The notes below the pieces were generated by a model. That model saw only the letters and a program-made list of their open reading frames with translations. It was not told the origin of the DNA and ran no database searches. A program made the translations under genes and the position numbers. Positions 50,946 to 62,657 of a stretch of DNA of 64,000 nt are shown piece after piece. The stretch comes from Pteria penguin. Taxonomy: Eukaryota > Mollusca > Bivalvia > Pterioida > Pteriidae. Location: positions 29,125,849 to 29,189,848 of the forward strand of contig CM068586.1 in the NCBI GenBank assembly GCA_035048485.1, read 5' to 3'. Position 1 is the first letter of the stretch; the number at the start of each line of letters is the position of its first letter.

Positions 50946-52217
50946 CAGTGCAAGCCGCGTAATTGAATAGGCTATTTGTCAGGATTTTATTATTCAAATA
51001 AACAAATATTCAATTACACGGAATGACAAACGATTGCAGTTTCAAAGACCAGAAGATCGACTGTAGTTTATGCAAGAAATGCAAACATGTATAACTTTCA
51101 CGCTATCTTTAGTGGAAATAGTGTACATGTATCTATATATAGATATACTAGAGTTACCTCTCTTAAATCTCTTTCTTGTTTGCTTGAGCTACTTTAAAGT
51201 CCACAGACCACATTTTTGATAATATTGTAACTGTCTGTTTTAAGTATTATAAAGATACCTAATGTTATTAAACAGAGCTACATTACACCTGCTCAACTGA
51301 CTGTAAAGATAAAACTGCTGTCTATTGAAATACATATAATTGTATCTCAGTCGTATAACCAGGGGATCAAAAGACATAAGACACTGGTTCAACAATTTAT
51401 TTTAACAAAGGCAAATTAAAAGGCATGTTCAGGCGAGTGAAATTTCAATTTTCCATCTGATAGAATAGGCTGAAGTCGATGCTTTGGTTTTCCTCGGGGA
51501 ATCATCAATTTGTGGCCATTGCATCTGTACATTCACTGAATGTTAGTTGTACCGTTTCTTCAGCCTCCTCTTCATCACTGGCGTCACATGGTCAGGTTTC
51601 GTTTTCAGGAAAACTGGCATATATCTTCTTGCCAGTCCGGGCAGCTGTGCTCTCCAGGTTGCCATCGTTTGTGATGAAGGCATCAAACATCTCACTATAA
51701 ACACTCTCTGGCAGCCGGATATTGTCAGTTTCAGTTTTGCCATTGTCTGATGAGGCAAAGTAAGCTTTTCGGAAACAGTTGTTGATGATTGTGCTCTTGA
51801 TGGTGCACCAGGCCTTAATGAGTATGTGGATGGCATCTAGTAGGGTCAGTCTGCACGCATTGCCGTTGGCTGACCAGCGTCATCTTGTCTGTGTATCCAA
51901 TAATATGTTACACAATTAACATGTGATCTGGTTGACAGCTTTCATGTGAACAGGTGTGAAACCATTTATCTCTAATTGATAGGTCTCTCACAGTGTAGTA
52001 AACAACATGACCTTGGGTGCGATACAGTTAAGTTTTGACAAAAGTATAATGCTTGATGAGATAATCGCACTATTTAAACAAACGAAGTCGCTTCTTATTC
52101 TAGTGTAATAAGTGGTGGATTTTCAATAGATTTGATAGAAAATGGTTTTGGATTTCAGCATTTATTCAATGAAATGAAATAGTCAATAATGCAGTTTTCA
52201 ATTAACTGGCAGCACTG
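50946..52217 (-). mobile_element. Tigger/pogo-like DNA transposon, internally deleted (1272 bp)
   Basis: Termini CAGTGCAAGCCGCGTAATTG and, reversed, CAGTGCTGCCAGTTAATTG form an inverted repeat of about 22 bp, flanked by TA at 50944-50945 and 52218-52219. CAGTG ends and TA duplication are typical of pogo/Tigger elements. The minus strand carries the C-terminal end of a DDE transposase (51470-51885). The rest of the transposase is missing, so the element is non-autonomous. Confidence 0.85.
51470..51885 (-). pseudogene. Tigger-like DDE transposase, C-terminal remnant
   Basis: The minus-strand frame reads RLTLLDAIHILIKAWCTI, then KSTIINNCFRKAYF, matching the conserved LLDAI---AW--V---TI-NCFRKAGF end of pogo/Tigger transposases. 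It continues to an acidic tail (ASDEEEAEETVQLTF) after a stop. The DNA-binding and catalytic parts are absent. The acidic tail after the NCF block is common in the family. Confidence 0.8.
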
Positions 52218-52488
52218 TATATATATCCATGGTGTTTAAGAACTGAAAAGATATCAGTTTTATTAATTTTACTTACTGTATAGTAAATCCTAGGGGCATC
52301 AATGGCAAATAATGCTGGTAGGCTACTTCTGTTAATTATTAGGTTTTCACTTTTCTCATACCTTGATTTGAAACCTGATTGGGAAAATATGGGAAGAGGT
52401 ACATCATTCTGTTGAAGGGATTAAGTTTAACATTCAGTGTTTCTTAGTTTTTTAAATTTACAAATTACTTGTTTCTTTCTTGTTCTAG
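52218..52488. other. Upstream intron end of the RING gene
   Basis: The sequence leads into the TTGTTCTAG acceptor at 52488. It is therefore most likely intron between an unlocated 5' non-coding exon and the first coding exon. Confidence 0.4.
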
Positions 52489-52507
52489 CCATATGTGAAG
52501 GAGACAC

Positions 52508-55500
52508 ATGGCAAGTGGGGAGGGATCACATGGGCCACCACCTTCTCGACCCTACAGTGTTTCAAAGGACGAAGCTTTTGCACGCCAACTCCAAGAAGAG
52601 GAAGAGACTGCTCGTTTACAGGTATGCTTTTACAATGTTTAGTAGGGAATACATGTGATTAATGTAACCATTCATTGGAAATTCAGAAAACTTTTGCAAA
52701 TCAGGCAGTGATTAAGTATATAGTTTTGAGTTAAATAGATCTGGGTTGTTTCCATTTTTGGAAAATTCACACTCTTGGAAAAATCAATTCTGAATGAATT
52801 ATGGTACATGAGTAAATTCAGATCAATTCTGAGGGAAATAAACAAAATTTAAGTCAGTTGTTATCAAATTCTTTCCTTTTACTTTCCAACTGCTTTTAAA
52901 AGAAGTGATATGCAGTATGAAATTAGTATGCATACTAAAATGTTAGTTTATCAAATTATTGAAAGTATGTTGAATGTTGATGTAAATTGTGCATTGAATT
53001 TGATATCATATTTTCATATACTATGTAAAATCTTACATGCTTGAAAAAGAAAAGCTGTTTACATTAAACTGATAAAAAGGAAAATAAAATATACCCGGTA
53101 ATGAAAATTTGTCTGCTATGATTTTGAAGTACCATAAAGAATACAGAATAAAACTCACATCTAAATAAGTAATACAAAGTATCCTTTGAATTTTCTAACT
53201 AGGAAGATGAGGAGATGGCCAGGAGAATGCAGAGAGACATGAATACAATACCCCATCCAGCTATCAGAATGCACAGAGGAGAGGGCAGGCCGCCCTTGCG
53301 CACCATGACACCCATTACACAGCTGTTCACTTCCCTACTCCAGCATGGAACTCATCCTTTAAATACTGTAAGCAGATTTTTAGATAGGTGTTGGGCATTG
53401 GCTGTTTTCCAAGTAAAACTGAAAATAGCTGAATTATTGATTGATTAATTATTGTTTTACGTCACTCCACAATTATTTCACATATAAGGTGACACCATCT
53501 GCCTAATACATGGCAAAGATACTTTTACAATGGACCTTCCCGAAGCAGTGAGGGATCTTTTACATGCCACGCCTACTATGACACAGGACCTCCGTTTTTA
53601 CTTTCTTGTCCAAAAGACAAAATACTATTTTACCCATGGCGGGAGTTGAACCCGGGATCTTTCAGTCACAAGCCAAGCACTTCATCCACTGAGCCACACC
53701 GGCTTAGATAAGTGAAGTCAGTAATCGAACAAAAGGCATTTAAGTGTAAGGTTGGTTGAGTGATATCTTGGGAAATTCTATTTAAAATTCTTTAACACTG
53801 AACATTGAATTGTTCATTGCTTAAAAAGAAGTCGTCAATGACTGACCAAGCCCTTATGTCAATTTTTAAAAGTGAAGTTCCTGTCCTGCTCTTAGTATTT
53901 AGATGATTAAGAATTCAGAATTTCAGTGATACACAGTTAATGCATTAATACACTTATAATGTAGAAAAAGAGCCCAGCTGGACATGATGTAAAGCAAACT
54001 TACAAATTTATAGAAGCACTTTGATTTCAGGATTCCTTGACAGATGATCATCATTCTTCATCTGAAAGTTCAGATGTGACTGTGGAAGAAAATGTTCCAC
54101 CAAGGTCAACTCAAGGTCCCTCCACTGTGCGGGGTACTAGGAGGGGAAGAGGTATAACTCCTCGAAGAGCTAGTCATGGTCTGAGACCAACAGAGACTGA
54201 GGTTGTGACCCCATCTCCAAGTACTTCATCAGCACCTCGCAGAGGAGGTATATACTCATGTACTGTGCTAATTGCTTTATAACAGGGCTATATGTAAATA
54301 AACCTTCTGTACAAATCATGTTTACTACATGTACTTTCTAATATCAACTGTTTGTTACATTCATGGCTTTTAGCTTCGGTCCGTTCAGTGACAGGGTGCT
54401 TAGCACGATTTGAACCATATACTTGTATTAGTACTAAAGCATAAGTGAGGATACTCTGAAAGTGGTAAAAGGACATTTAACAACAAAGGGATGGTTGAAG
54501 TTAATATATCTAATACAAAATCTTGTAATAATATTGTAACTGTGAATGTTGCTTACAAGTTTTTGTCCTCTGTATGTGTTGAGCATGCATGGCAGACCAG
54601 ACAATGGTGTTTACTCCTCCCTGGCACCTTGTCTCACCTCTAGTTTCTAGGGGTCTATGAATATCCATTTAGGCATGTTGTTGGGATCTAATGCTACAGT
54701 GACACTGCAGTAACTACTTCGGTATTTTACTTTATATAACATACAGCAATTCATATGAACTTTTACCATAAAGTGCTAGTAAATTTTTACTATTTGTAAT
54801 TGAAGTTGGAGCAACTACCCGGAGTCGTGCTAGAGGGAAAAGGGGGAGCAGTATACGTGGTAAAACAAAAAGGCCAAATCAAGTCTCGACTCAAGACTCC
54901 GATAACTCAGATAGTGATTCAGATCAAGTAGAAACAAATGGTATTTCAATTAATAAGCAATAAATTCTGCAAATGTGTGAAACACACAAGATGATGTCAT
55001 TTAGTGAAATAGGATTTATTTGCATGCCACTTTTTCATACCACAGTAATTTGTCCATCACTGTTTCAGGTAATGTAAGAATTTTAATGTAGACTATGCAC
55101 TGTGATGTTCTGTTGATTTAGACCTCAGTCATATGGAAAATCCTTTTATCCAGACAAAAAGTATAGGAATGGATTTCCCTGTTGTTTTGCACTGATAGTC
55201 TGGAAATCTGCATTCAAGATGCAGAGGAAAATTTACGAAACAGATTTTCAAATTTACGTTAAAATAAACCATTTAATACAGACAGATTCTCTACCCCTGG
55301 AGCCCAGCTATAGCAAATTAATCTTTCTAATTAATTGATGAAGTCATGCTGTGTAATACCTTGCTTCACCTTTTCATTGTTTAACACATTCACACTGCAT
55401 TTATTTTGTTACCTGAGTGTGGTATATTAATTACCTGTCAATCCAACAATGAATAGCTTAGGGTATAATCAAATGTAATCTTAGCTGTGATTGCTTAATA

Positions 55501-58500
55501 GATCAGGACAGATTCTCATGGGAGATAAAATGTAGATTTCACTATTTATACACATTATGTAAAAACCCAAATTAGATTTATTTGTTTCCTTGTTTGTTTT
55601 TTACCTTGTGCCTATATTAAATCACATATTTGTTGATGGCATCTGCTTGATACACTGCAGAGAAGTTTTGATCTCTGCATCAGACACACCTGAAGCTAAT
55701 GGAGGAACGTTCTTTGTGATCACATTTGAGACAGGAGACCTCTGTTATACTGTTTTATCAGATAGTTAGAACATCAACAAACTGACGATAGTTGTCAAAG
55801 CATGGACGTCTTTAGCGTGATACACTGACATAAAATTGAATTATCATCTGTATTGAAACCATTTTCCACTATATCAGTGATTTTTTTATCAAACATTTTT
55901 AGAAAAACATTCTTCTATCCAATAACCGTAGGATGTGTTACACATGAGGTGTTTCATGTGCAGCTGTCAACACTAAAGGACAAAGGGACACTTATTTTGA
56001 CAGATTAAATGGGATGTACTGGTTTGAAGATAAAATTGATTTTAAAAAGTGTTTTTTTGATAGATAACATATTTGGGACCATGATGCTTTATACAGTTAC
56101 TAGTGTTGTGAAGTAAGACTCCAAACAAGTATGTGTGTATAATGATTCATAAGTTAGGAGAATCAGTTTATCTGAAAAATTTGGTCAAACCAATGTGTGT
56201 AGAGTAATGAAGCATCACTGAAATCCAAGTGTGAAGCTCAAAATTAATGTTTCAATCAGTAACATTCTTTGGGTCAATGAATGAAGAATGTTTCAGTTCA
56301 TTTCAGTTTTGATGAAGTCACCCACTGTCTTTGCCAATCAATCATGCTTTTCTTTCGTTTGAAATAGCTTGTCAAGAAATTTGAAAATCTTCAAAAATAC
56401 TAAGTGTAATTATATTTCTTGCATAATCTTTTAATCCTTTTCTTTCAAATACACATGCACACAAATAAGGGTTGGTTGGTATATCAGAATAAGCTTTTTC
56501 AATAACTTGCACTCCTTCATCATTTCTTTAACTTTATGCTTTAATTTATTGTAGTTTAAGTATGATATTTAAAGATTGAGCTCCAATTATGAAGGATTAT
56601 TAAGTGAGCCCTCAATCAGTGTAATGATATATACAAATGTATAGATTGAAATGGTAATTATGAAAAATTTTTTGTCAGCTTGAATGACTTGTCTAAGAAA
56701 TAGATGATAAAATTTAAGTGCAGTTTATCCTTGCTTACTAGAACATGCTATATAATAAAAAAAACATTTTATGTCTGAAAACTTTTTATGCCACCAGATC
56801 GATAGATCGGGGCATATTGCTTTTGTCCTGTTTGTTTGTCTGTCTGTTGTCAACTTTAACCATGGCTATAACTTTGAACCAGGAGGGATAGAGACTTCTT
56901 ATTTGACATATATACTCAAATAATAAAGCCCTTTCAAGTGACACCAAGGCCGATGACCTTTTGACCTTGACAATGACCTTTACGCTAAAAAACACTTTTT
57001 GGACTTTGGTGCCCCTGGGGGCATTTGTGTTTCACAAAAACCATTTGTTGTCTCTTGGAGTTCGACGAATTGAGAGACATGTAATTCTTCCACAATCAAG
57101 AAATATTTATGTATAAATTGTAGTACCAGCCCCTACATCTAGAGGCCGAGGGAAACGTGGTGGTGCAGTTCGAGGAAGAGGCCGAGGACAACCTCAAGGT
57201 ATATCACGTGTGGTTGAACATTCAGACAGCGAATCAGACGAGGAAGAGACTAGTGGAACACCACATCCACCTAGGAGTATGGAAGCAAGTGGTAAGATAA
57301 ACTTTCTCTAGGAAAAACAGTTCATGATTATTTAAATCATAAAGTGTGACACCTTTGGTAAAAGAATTGTTTCAAATTATATACAATATTTACTCAAATA
57401 TAATACGCACTTTTTTTCGCCAATTTGACCTCTCATTTTCTCACTGCGTATTATACATAGGGTTAGAAATCTGGAACTTTTTTTCCACACTTTTAAGCTT
57501 CAGTGGCGGATTTAGAGGGGTGTGTGTGTCCGTTAAAGTATCTAAAGCTGTCAATCAAACCCACGTGGTGCGAGATATATCTATTGTCTTGTGCTGTGTT
57601 ATTTAGCAATTAATGGTTTCTGATTAGCAGATTGTACGGGTGATATAATGATCTATCCTTAATTGGTTAATTGATAGTTACGCAACAGGTGAAACTACTT
57701 GACCGTAACGGCACAAGCATCAACAGTTTGGATAACACTCATTCATTCATTCTTTATGTAGGCCTATTTTGTCTTCACAAACATTTGCGATCTCTGCATA
57801 AAATTCACGTACTATAGCAAACACGCACATTCATTCTAACGAGAGAGAGAAAATTGAAGCGATCTTTTGGGACGAGGGTGCTAGTTAAGACATTTGAAGT
57901 CTATGCGAGTTTGATTGTATTTATTTATTTTATTTTATTATTTATTCAAGATAAAAGGCATAATGTAAATGAAATGAAGGAATGAAAAGCGTTGATATCA
58001 CACGATGAATAAAGGCTGGTCATTCTGTGCCGCTTTTGATAATAATACACGTTACGCGATTACACTGTAAAAGGTATACGGCAAAGCAAATTCAGCTTGC
58101 GGTCTTGCTGTTTCAACACGAAATTGACATCTTGTTTTGGATTTTTCCCCTGCGTATTATACACGGAGTGTATTTACACCCCAAATATGAAACCTCAGTA
58201 GTCACAGGATGAGATTTGTGGACCCCGTTTGGGAAGTACTTCAGTTAAATTTCATTTTAGGGATTAGGTTGATGTGTCAACTTGAAGATCCATAGGAATC
58301 AATGTTTGTCAACAAGTAAAACTTTGAACCATAATCAGCTTGTTCTTCTGTTATGTACATGTATTTTTATGCTTTCTGTAAGGATAATTTAGAGATATCA
58401 AGTGTTCTCAGGGCATCTGTCAGAATTTTGTGGATTGTCGAAGGTTGCATTTATGGGGGTTTTTTTTCATAATAGATATCAACAAAACAAACCTAGACTT

Positions 58501-61500
58501 AGACTTATACTTAATAAACCTTCAATAATGACAAAGAAACTATCATCAACCATTTTGAAGAGCATGTATTATATATTCCTTTTATTTTTGTGCAGTACCA
58601 CCAGTGTCTCTAGCATTGAACCGCCCAACATTGCCACGAGGGGAAACAGAACCAGAAATTCTCTTGGTGGACAGAGATACCTCAAACAACGATGCAAGAT
58701 TTATACATATCATGGTAAGCATTATTGAATTCCAGTGGTCTACAGATCGCATTTGATGACAGACAGAAAATTGGTAAGCATTGTTACTGGTGGCAGTCTC
58801 TGCCTACAAGTTTTATGTGCCTACGTTGGATCTGAAGTAGCTCAGAAATTTAGTGACATACTTTGGCATGAAAATATGTCATTACAGGATTGGAGTCCTG
58901 AATGCATATAGGTAGAGACTAGGTGGTTGGTTGACTGGTGTTTTATGTCACTTTCCACAAACTTTAAGTTATATATCACAACATGGAAGCTGGAGGTGAC
59001 CAACCTCTTAGACAGTGGAGCAGTCCAGGAATCAGACTCAGATTTTGTCTGCATTGCAAGTCCAGCACTTAAAGAGACTAGTTGTAGGTGTGATAAAAGT
59101 TAAGGGGGATAGAGTATGTGGGGCTATATTTATGAATTAGACCAACTGAGTACTCCTTTACAGTAAATAACTATACTGTGGTGTACATAGTATTTTTCTT
59201 TACAGCTTTTCATGCATTTTACTGTAAATTACTTCTGCAAACCGTGATTTTATTTTATGATTATTTCACTTCGATTTATAGGCAAGACAATTTTTGCAAG
59301 AAGCTACAAATATATGCACTTTATAGTTTATTAGTCAAATCAAAGTACTAAGTACTTTGTTTTCTAATGGAGTCCTACTTGTGAAGTTATTTTGAAATAA
59401 AGCTTTCAAAAATATATATAGAAGTATTTTACAGGACATGGGATTTGTTATTTGAGGACATTTTTCAGTGATTTGATGATAAGTAGCACTTGAAAAAGTC
59501 ATTTAACAGTATACATTTGAACATTATAATTGCAGTTAGGGAAAGCAATCAAATGACCAGTCTGCAAAGCAAAAAAAATGAAAACTCTTTGATCTTTGAT
59601 TTGTTCATGATAAATTTTCTTTCATTTAGCTTACCTGTATTAGTTTACCATATTTCGTATGAATGATTATTTTAACTTGTGTATTTCAGAGAGATCCAAT
59701 GCTTTTGATATTGTTTTTGATGGGTCGACGACCTGATTTATTAGTTCCAGATGATGTTGATCCAAATGACTATGAGGTATGATTAGCAGTAGATTGTAAT
59801 GCAGTAAGTGATAGACATAATTGATTCCAATTAATGAAATCTATGATATTTGTTTGAACTTCATTCTGAGGTAAATGGATTTTAGTCTTTAGATTGAGAT
59901 GCTATCAACAAAACTTTTCAGCCATTGTTACATGTTGAACTATAACTACAATAGTTTCATAATTTTGTGAATAGGGGATAGTTTACACTTTGCTAGAGTC
60001 AGAACTATCACATGAAACATATCTATTGCTGCCTTTGATCATGAAAGATGTAACTATATGTGAAGATTAAAATTAATATATGTAAAACATCCTCTCTTGA
60101 GGAAGGGGATTTTTTCTGTAGGTCAAAATTGCAAATAAAACTATTATATAGTTGAATAATTGTTGTGTATGAACTGTTTCATAAATCTATATGTAGCATG
60201 TGTATTTTTAGTCTTTGTGGGAATTAGCGGAAAGAATAGGAGAGGTGAAGAATAGAGGATTAGAGGAAAAGGAGATGAAGAAACTCCCTACAAGAAAATT
60301 TACATCTAAAGCCAAAGTCTTCACAGAGGATCATGAAGGGCCTCAATGCCGTGTTTGCTTGTCTGCATACAAAACTGGAGACAATTTATGTACTCTGCCA
60401 TGTAAGCATGAATTTCATGCTGCATGTGTCAAGGAGTGGTTAAAGGTAAGGATTTACCATACTCTTTATTTTTGTTCTGTAAGGTCTTATTGGCTGAATG
60501 GATTAAAGTACTGCCCTGGAATTAACGTCTCACCCTATCCAGTGAATTTTGATTCAGTCATAGCAAGTAGGAAGGTTTGACTTTGTACTTGTCAAAGGTT
60601 GATGGTTCAGTGGTTTTCTCTGTGTGTTTTGGTTTCCTTTACCACTAATCGTTGACTTATCATGTCCTAGTAATGTCTGTTATGCTGCAGTGTATGTGCA
60701 GAATTATGAATGTACTGACAGTTTGCATCAATATGATACATATTGGCCATGCCTTTAAGACATGATGCATTTTACAGTACATATACTGAGACTCAACATG
60801 TAACATAATCAATGCCCTAACTGTAACACTTTGTATGTTTAGGTTTTAGGGATATTTCAGTAGCCCAAAAAACCCCAAAATACCCTGTTTTGTACCAAAA
60901 AGTCATTTAAATTTTAGAGTTATCTTTTTTTATATGTATTAAAGTTGATATAACATTCAAATTTTATCATGCTCCCTGAAAATTTTTATCAGAATTGTAT
61001 CATATTTTACACAAATGTTCCTTGGGACAGGAACTTTTGAACAAAGGTCATTCAAGGTCATTCCTAAATGGTCATGGTCAGTCAGCACATATCTTTAAAA
61101 TATTTGGAAAGACCTCATATGAGAACTGTATCATAATTCACACAAATGTTCTTTGGGATAGGGACTTTCAAACAGAGGTCATTTCTGCAAGGTTAAGGTC
61201 ATTCAGCACATTTCCTATAAATATTGGGAAAGACCTCTTACCTCTTAAACTATTCATCAGAATTGTATCATATTCCACACAAATGTTCCTTGGGACAATG
61301 ACTTTTGGACAAAGGTCACTCAGGATAATTTCTGAAAGGTCAAGGTCACTCAGCACATATCCCTAGAATACTGGAAAAGGCCTTTATTCCAGCATATTGT
61401 ATCCATGCAAATGTTCCTTAGGAAAGGAGTTCCTTGGGTCAGGGACTTTTGAACAATACTCACTCAGTCACAACCTTAAATATCAGGAGAGGCCTTAATT

Positions 61501-62315
61501 TCAGGAATTTATCAACATTTGATGATAATTCTACAAACATATTGTCATTAGTTTGATGAAATTCAGGGAACATCCATCAGTTTTAACTGTATTTTTTCTT
61601 TTTATGCTATCACCCCATCATTGGCCTCTGTCCGGACAATAACTCGAGAACTATTGTAGCTAGGAAGTTAAAACTTATATGGAGGATGTATCTTTATGTG
61701 TAGATGTGCATGCCTGTTTCAGATTTAGGTCATGACCTATAGTTTCTGCTCCAGTGCACATGTTCGGAAAATTTGAGTAAAATGTTTAAAAGTTTTATTT
61801 TGTTATTTGGACAGCTAGGAAGTCCAAACTTGCACAAATGATGTATCTATATATCCAAAATGGATGCTGGTTTCAGATTTAGGTCTTGACCTATATTTTC
61901 CACTCCAGTGCACATGTAAGGAAAAATTGAGTAAAATGTTAAAAAGTTTTATTTTTTTATTTGGACAGCTAGGAAGTCCAAACTTGCACAAATGATGTAT
62001 CTATGAATGCAAAGATGCAAGCTGGTTTTCAGATCTAGATCATGACCTATATATTATGCTTCAGTGCACTTGTTGAGAAGAAAGCAACATGTGAAACAGT
62101 TTTATATTTTTTTTATTTGAACAGCTAGCAAAGTTCTTGGTTCTGCTTTAGGGATTATATTATGTTTTATTGGCAAATATGCTATAAGGGGAGCTTTGTA
62201 ATCTTTGATTACCTTCATCGTTAAATATGTTAAAATACACATTTTAATATTTGATATCTTTTCTTTGTAGAGAAATGCAAACTGCCCAATTTGTCGTTAT
62301 GAATTGAAGAAATGA
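52508..62315 (+). CDS. RING-H2 E3 ubiquitin ligase, RNF38/RNF44-like, nine coding exons
   Basis: E3 ligase that recruits an E2 through its RING domain; substrates are unknown. Exons: 52508-52621, 53203-53367, 54031-54247, 54806-54940, 57124-57291, 58596-58714, 59690-59776, 60212-60445, 62271-62315. All phases join to 1284 bp, 427 aa. The N-terminus has a charged helix, KDEAFARQLQEEEETARLQE (residues 20-39), of the kind seen in ubiquitin-interacting segments. Residues ~94-270 are disordered, Ser- and Arg-Gly-rich (RGRGKRGGAVRGRGRGQ), with acidic serine clusters. NDYESLWELAERIGEVKNRG (about 332-351) and KKLPTRKF parallel NYEALLNLAERLG and LP-YRF of human RNF38/RNF44. The RING-H2 ligands are Cys381, Cys384, Cys399, His401, His404, Cys407, Cys418 and Cys421 (C3H2C3, complete). 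The last exon supplies NCPICR. The ATG used is the first in frame, 19 bp after the acceptor at 52488, so upstream exons are non-coding. Confidence 0.9.
53440..53705 (-). mobile_element. tRNA-derived SINE in RING gene intron 2
   Basis: On the minus strand it starts AAGCCGGTGTGGCTCAGTGG and has the box-B region GATCCCGGGTTCAACTCCCGC. The body (GGCATGTAAAAGATCCCTCA, GAAGCAGTGAGGGATC in reverse) and the CGTCACTCCAC end match the family. A short T-rich tail precedes it at 53435-53456. It is moderately diverged and shows no clear target duplication. Confidence 0.75.
55622..55775 (-). mobile_element. Truncated SINE body in RING gene intron 4
   Basis: Shares GGCATCTGCTTGATACACTG, TGATCTCTGCATCAGACACA and GACAGGAGACCTC with the SINE family, but the tRNA-like head is absent. 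Confidence 0.45.
56790..57047 (+). repeat. Dispersed repeat (GATAGATC...GGGGCA family), plus orientation
   Basis: The head CCAGATCGATAGATCGGGGC is followed by ATATTGCTTTTGTCCTG and a CTGTCTGTTG block. A middle with ACCTTTTGACCTTGACAATG precedes the end GCCCCTGGGGGCATTTGTGT, TTCACAAAAACC. It is the same family as 17053-17120 and 45533-45828. Intron 4 of the RING gene; non-coding. Confidence 0.65.
57385..58178. mobile_element. Candidate TIR element with ATAATACGCA ends
   Basis: The left end TTTACTCAAATATAATACGC and the reversed right end AAATACACTCCGTGTATAATACGC (split as AAATACACTCCG and TGTATAATACGC) suggest inverted termini. GCGTATTATACA occurs again internally near 57446. It lies in intron 5 of the RING gene. 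The target duplication is unclear, so boundaries are approximate. Confidence 0.4.
58925..59085 (-). mobile_element. Degenerate SINE of a second family
   Basis: It shares GTCTGCATTGCAAGTCCAGC with the tRNA-like fragment at 17742-17815. The body (GTTGACTGGTGTTTTATGTC, GGAGGTGACCAACCTCTTAG) is unlike the main family. Intron 6 of the RING gene. Confidence 0.35.
60990..61480. repeat. ~132-137-bp tandem repeat, about four degenerate units
   Basis: Units start near 60990, 61122, 61259 and 61391. They share GAA-TGTATCATA, ACACAAATGTTC(C/T)TTGGGA, AGG-ACTTTTG and AGGTCA-TCAGCACAT. Intron 8 of the RING gene. The GGTCATTCAAGGTCA-rich composition also appears in the 32-kb tandem repeat. Confidence 0.8.
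61640..62130. repeat. ~154-bp tandem repeat, about three units
   Basis: AGCTAGGAAGTCCAAACTTG recurs near 61813 and 61967, with a diverged start near 61659. CATGACCTATA-TT and CCAGTGCACATGT recur in register. It follows the preceding array directly and fills much of RING intron 8. Confidence 0.8.
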
Positions 62316-62576
62316 AGCACAGTGGGTGTTACAACATAATCCAAAGTAGAGAGGAAATCCTCAAATTAATATGTCAAAATGAACTCAAATTTTGTGGAGG
62401 TTCAATTCATGTAAGATTTAGTTCAAAATATTTTCAGTTGTTCACAAAGCTGTCTTTGTAAATTGCACACATTAATTTTAATTCAGTGTAACGAACAAGG
62501 CATGTGTCATATGTTTTCACAAATTTCATTTTCTTAGAATAACGACCCAAATAAAAGGAGGAATAAAGACAATCTG

Positions 62577-62657
<81 letters not shown>

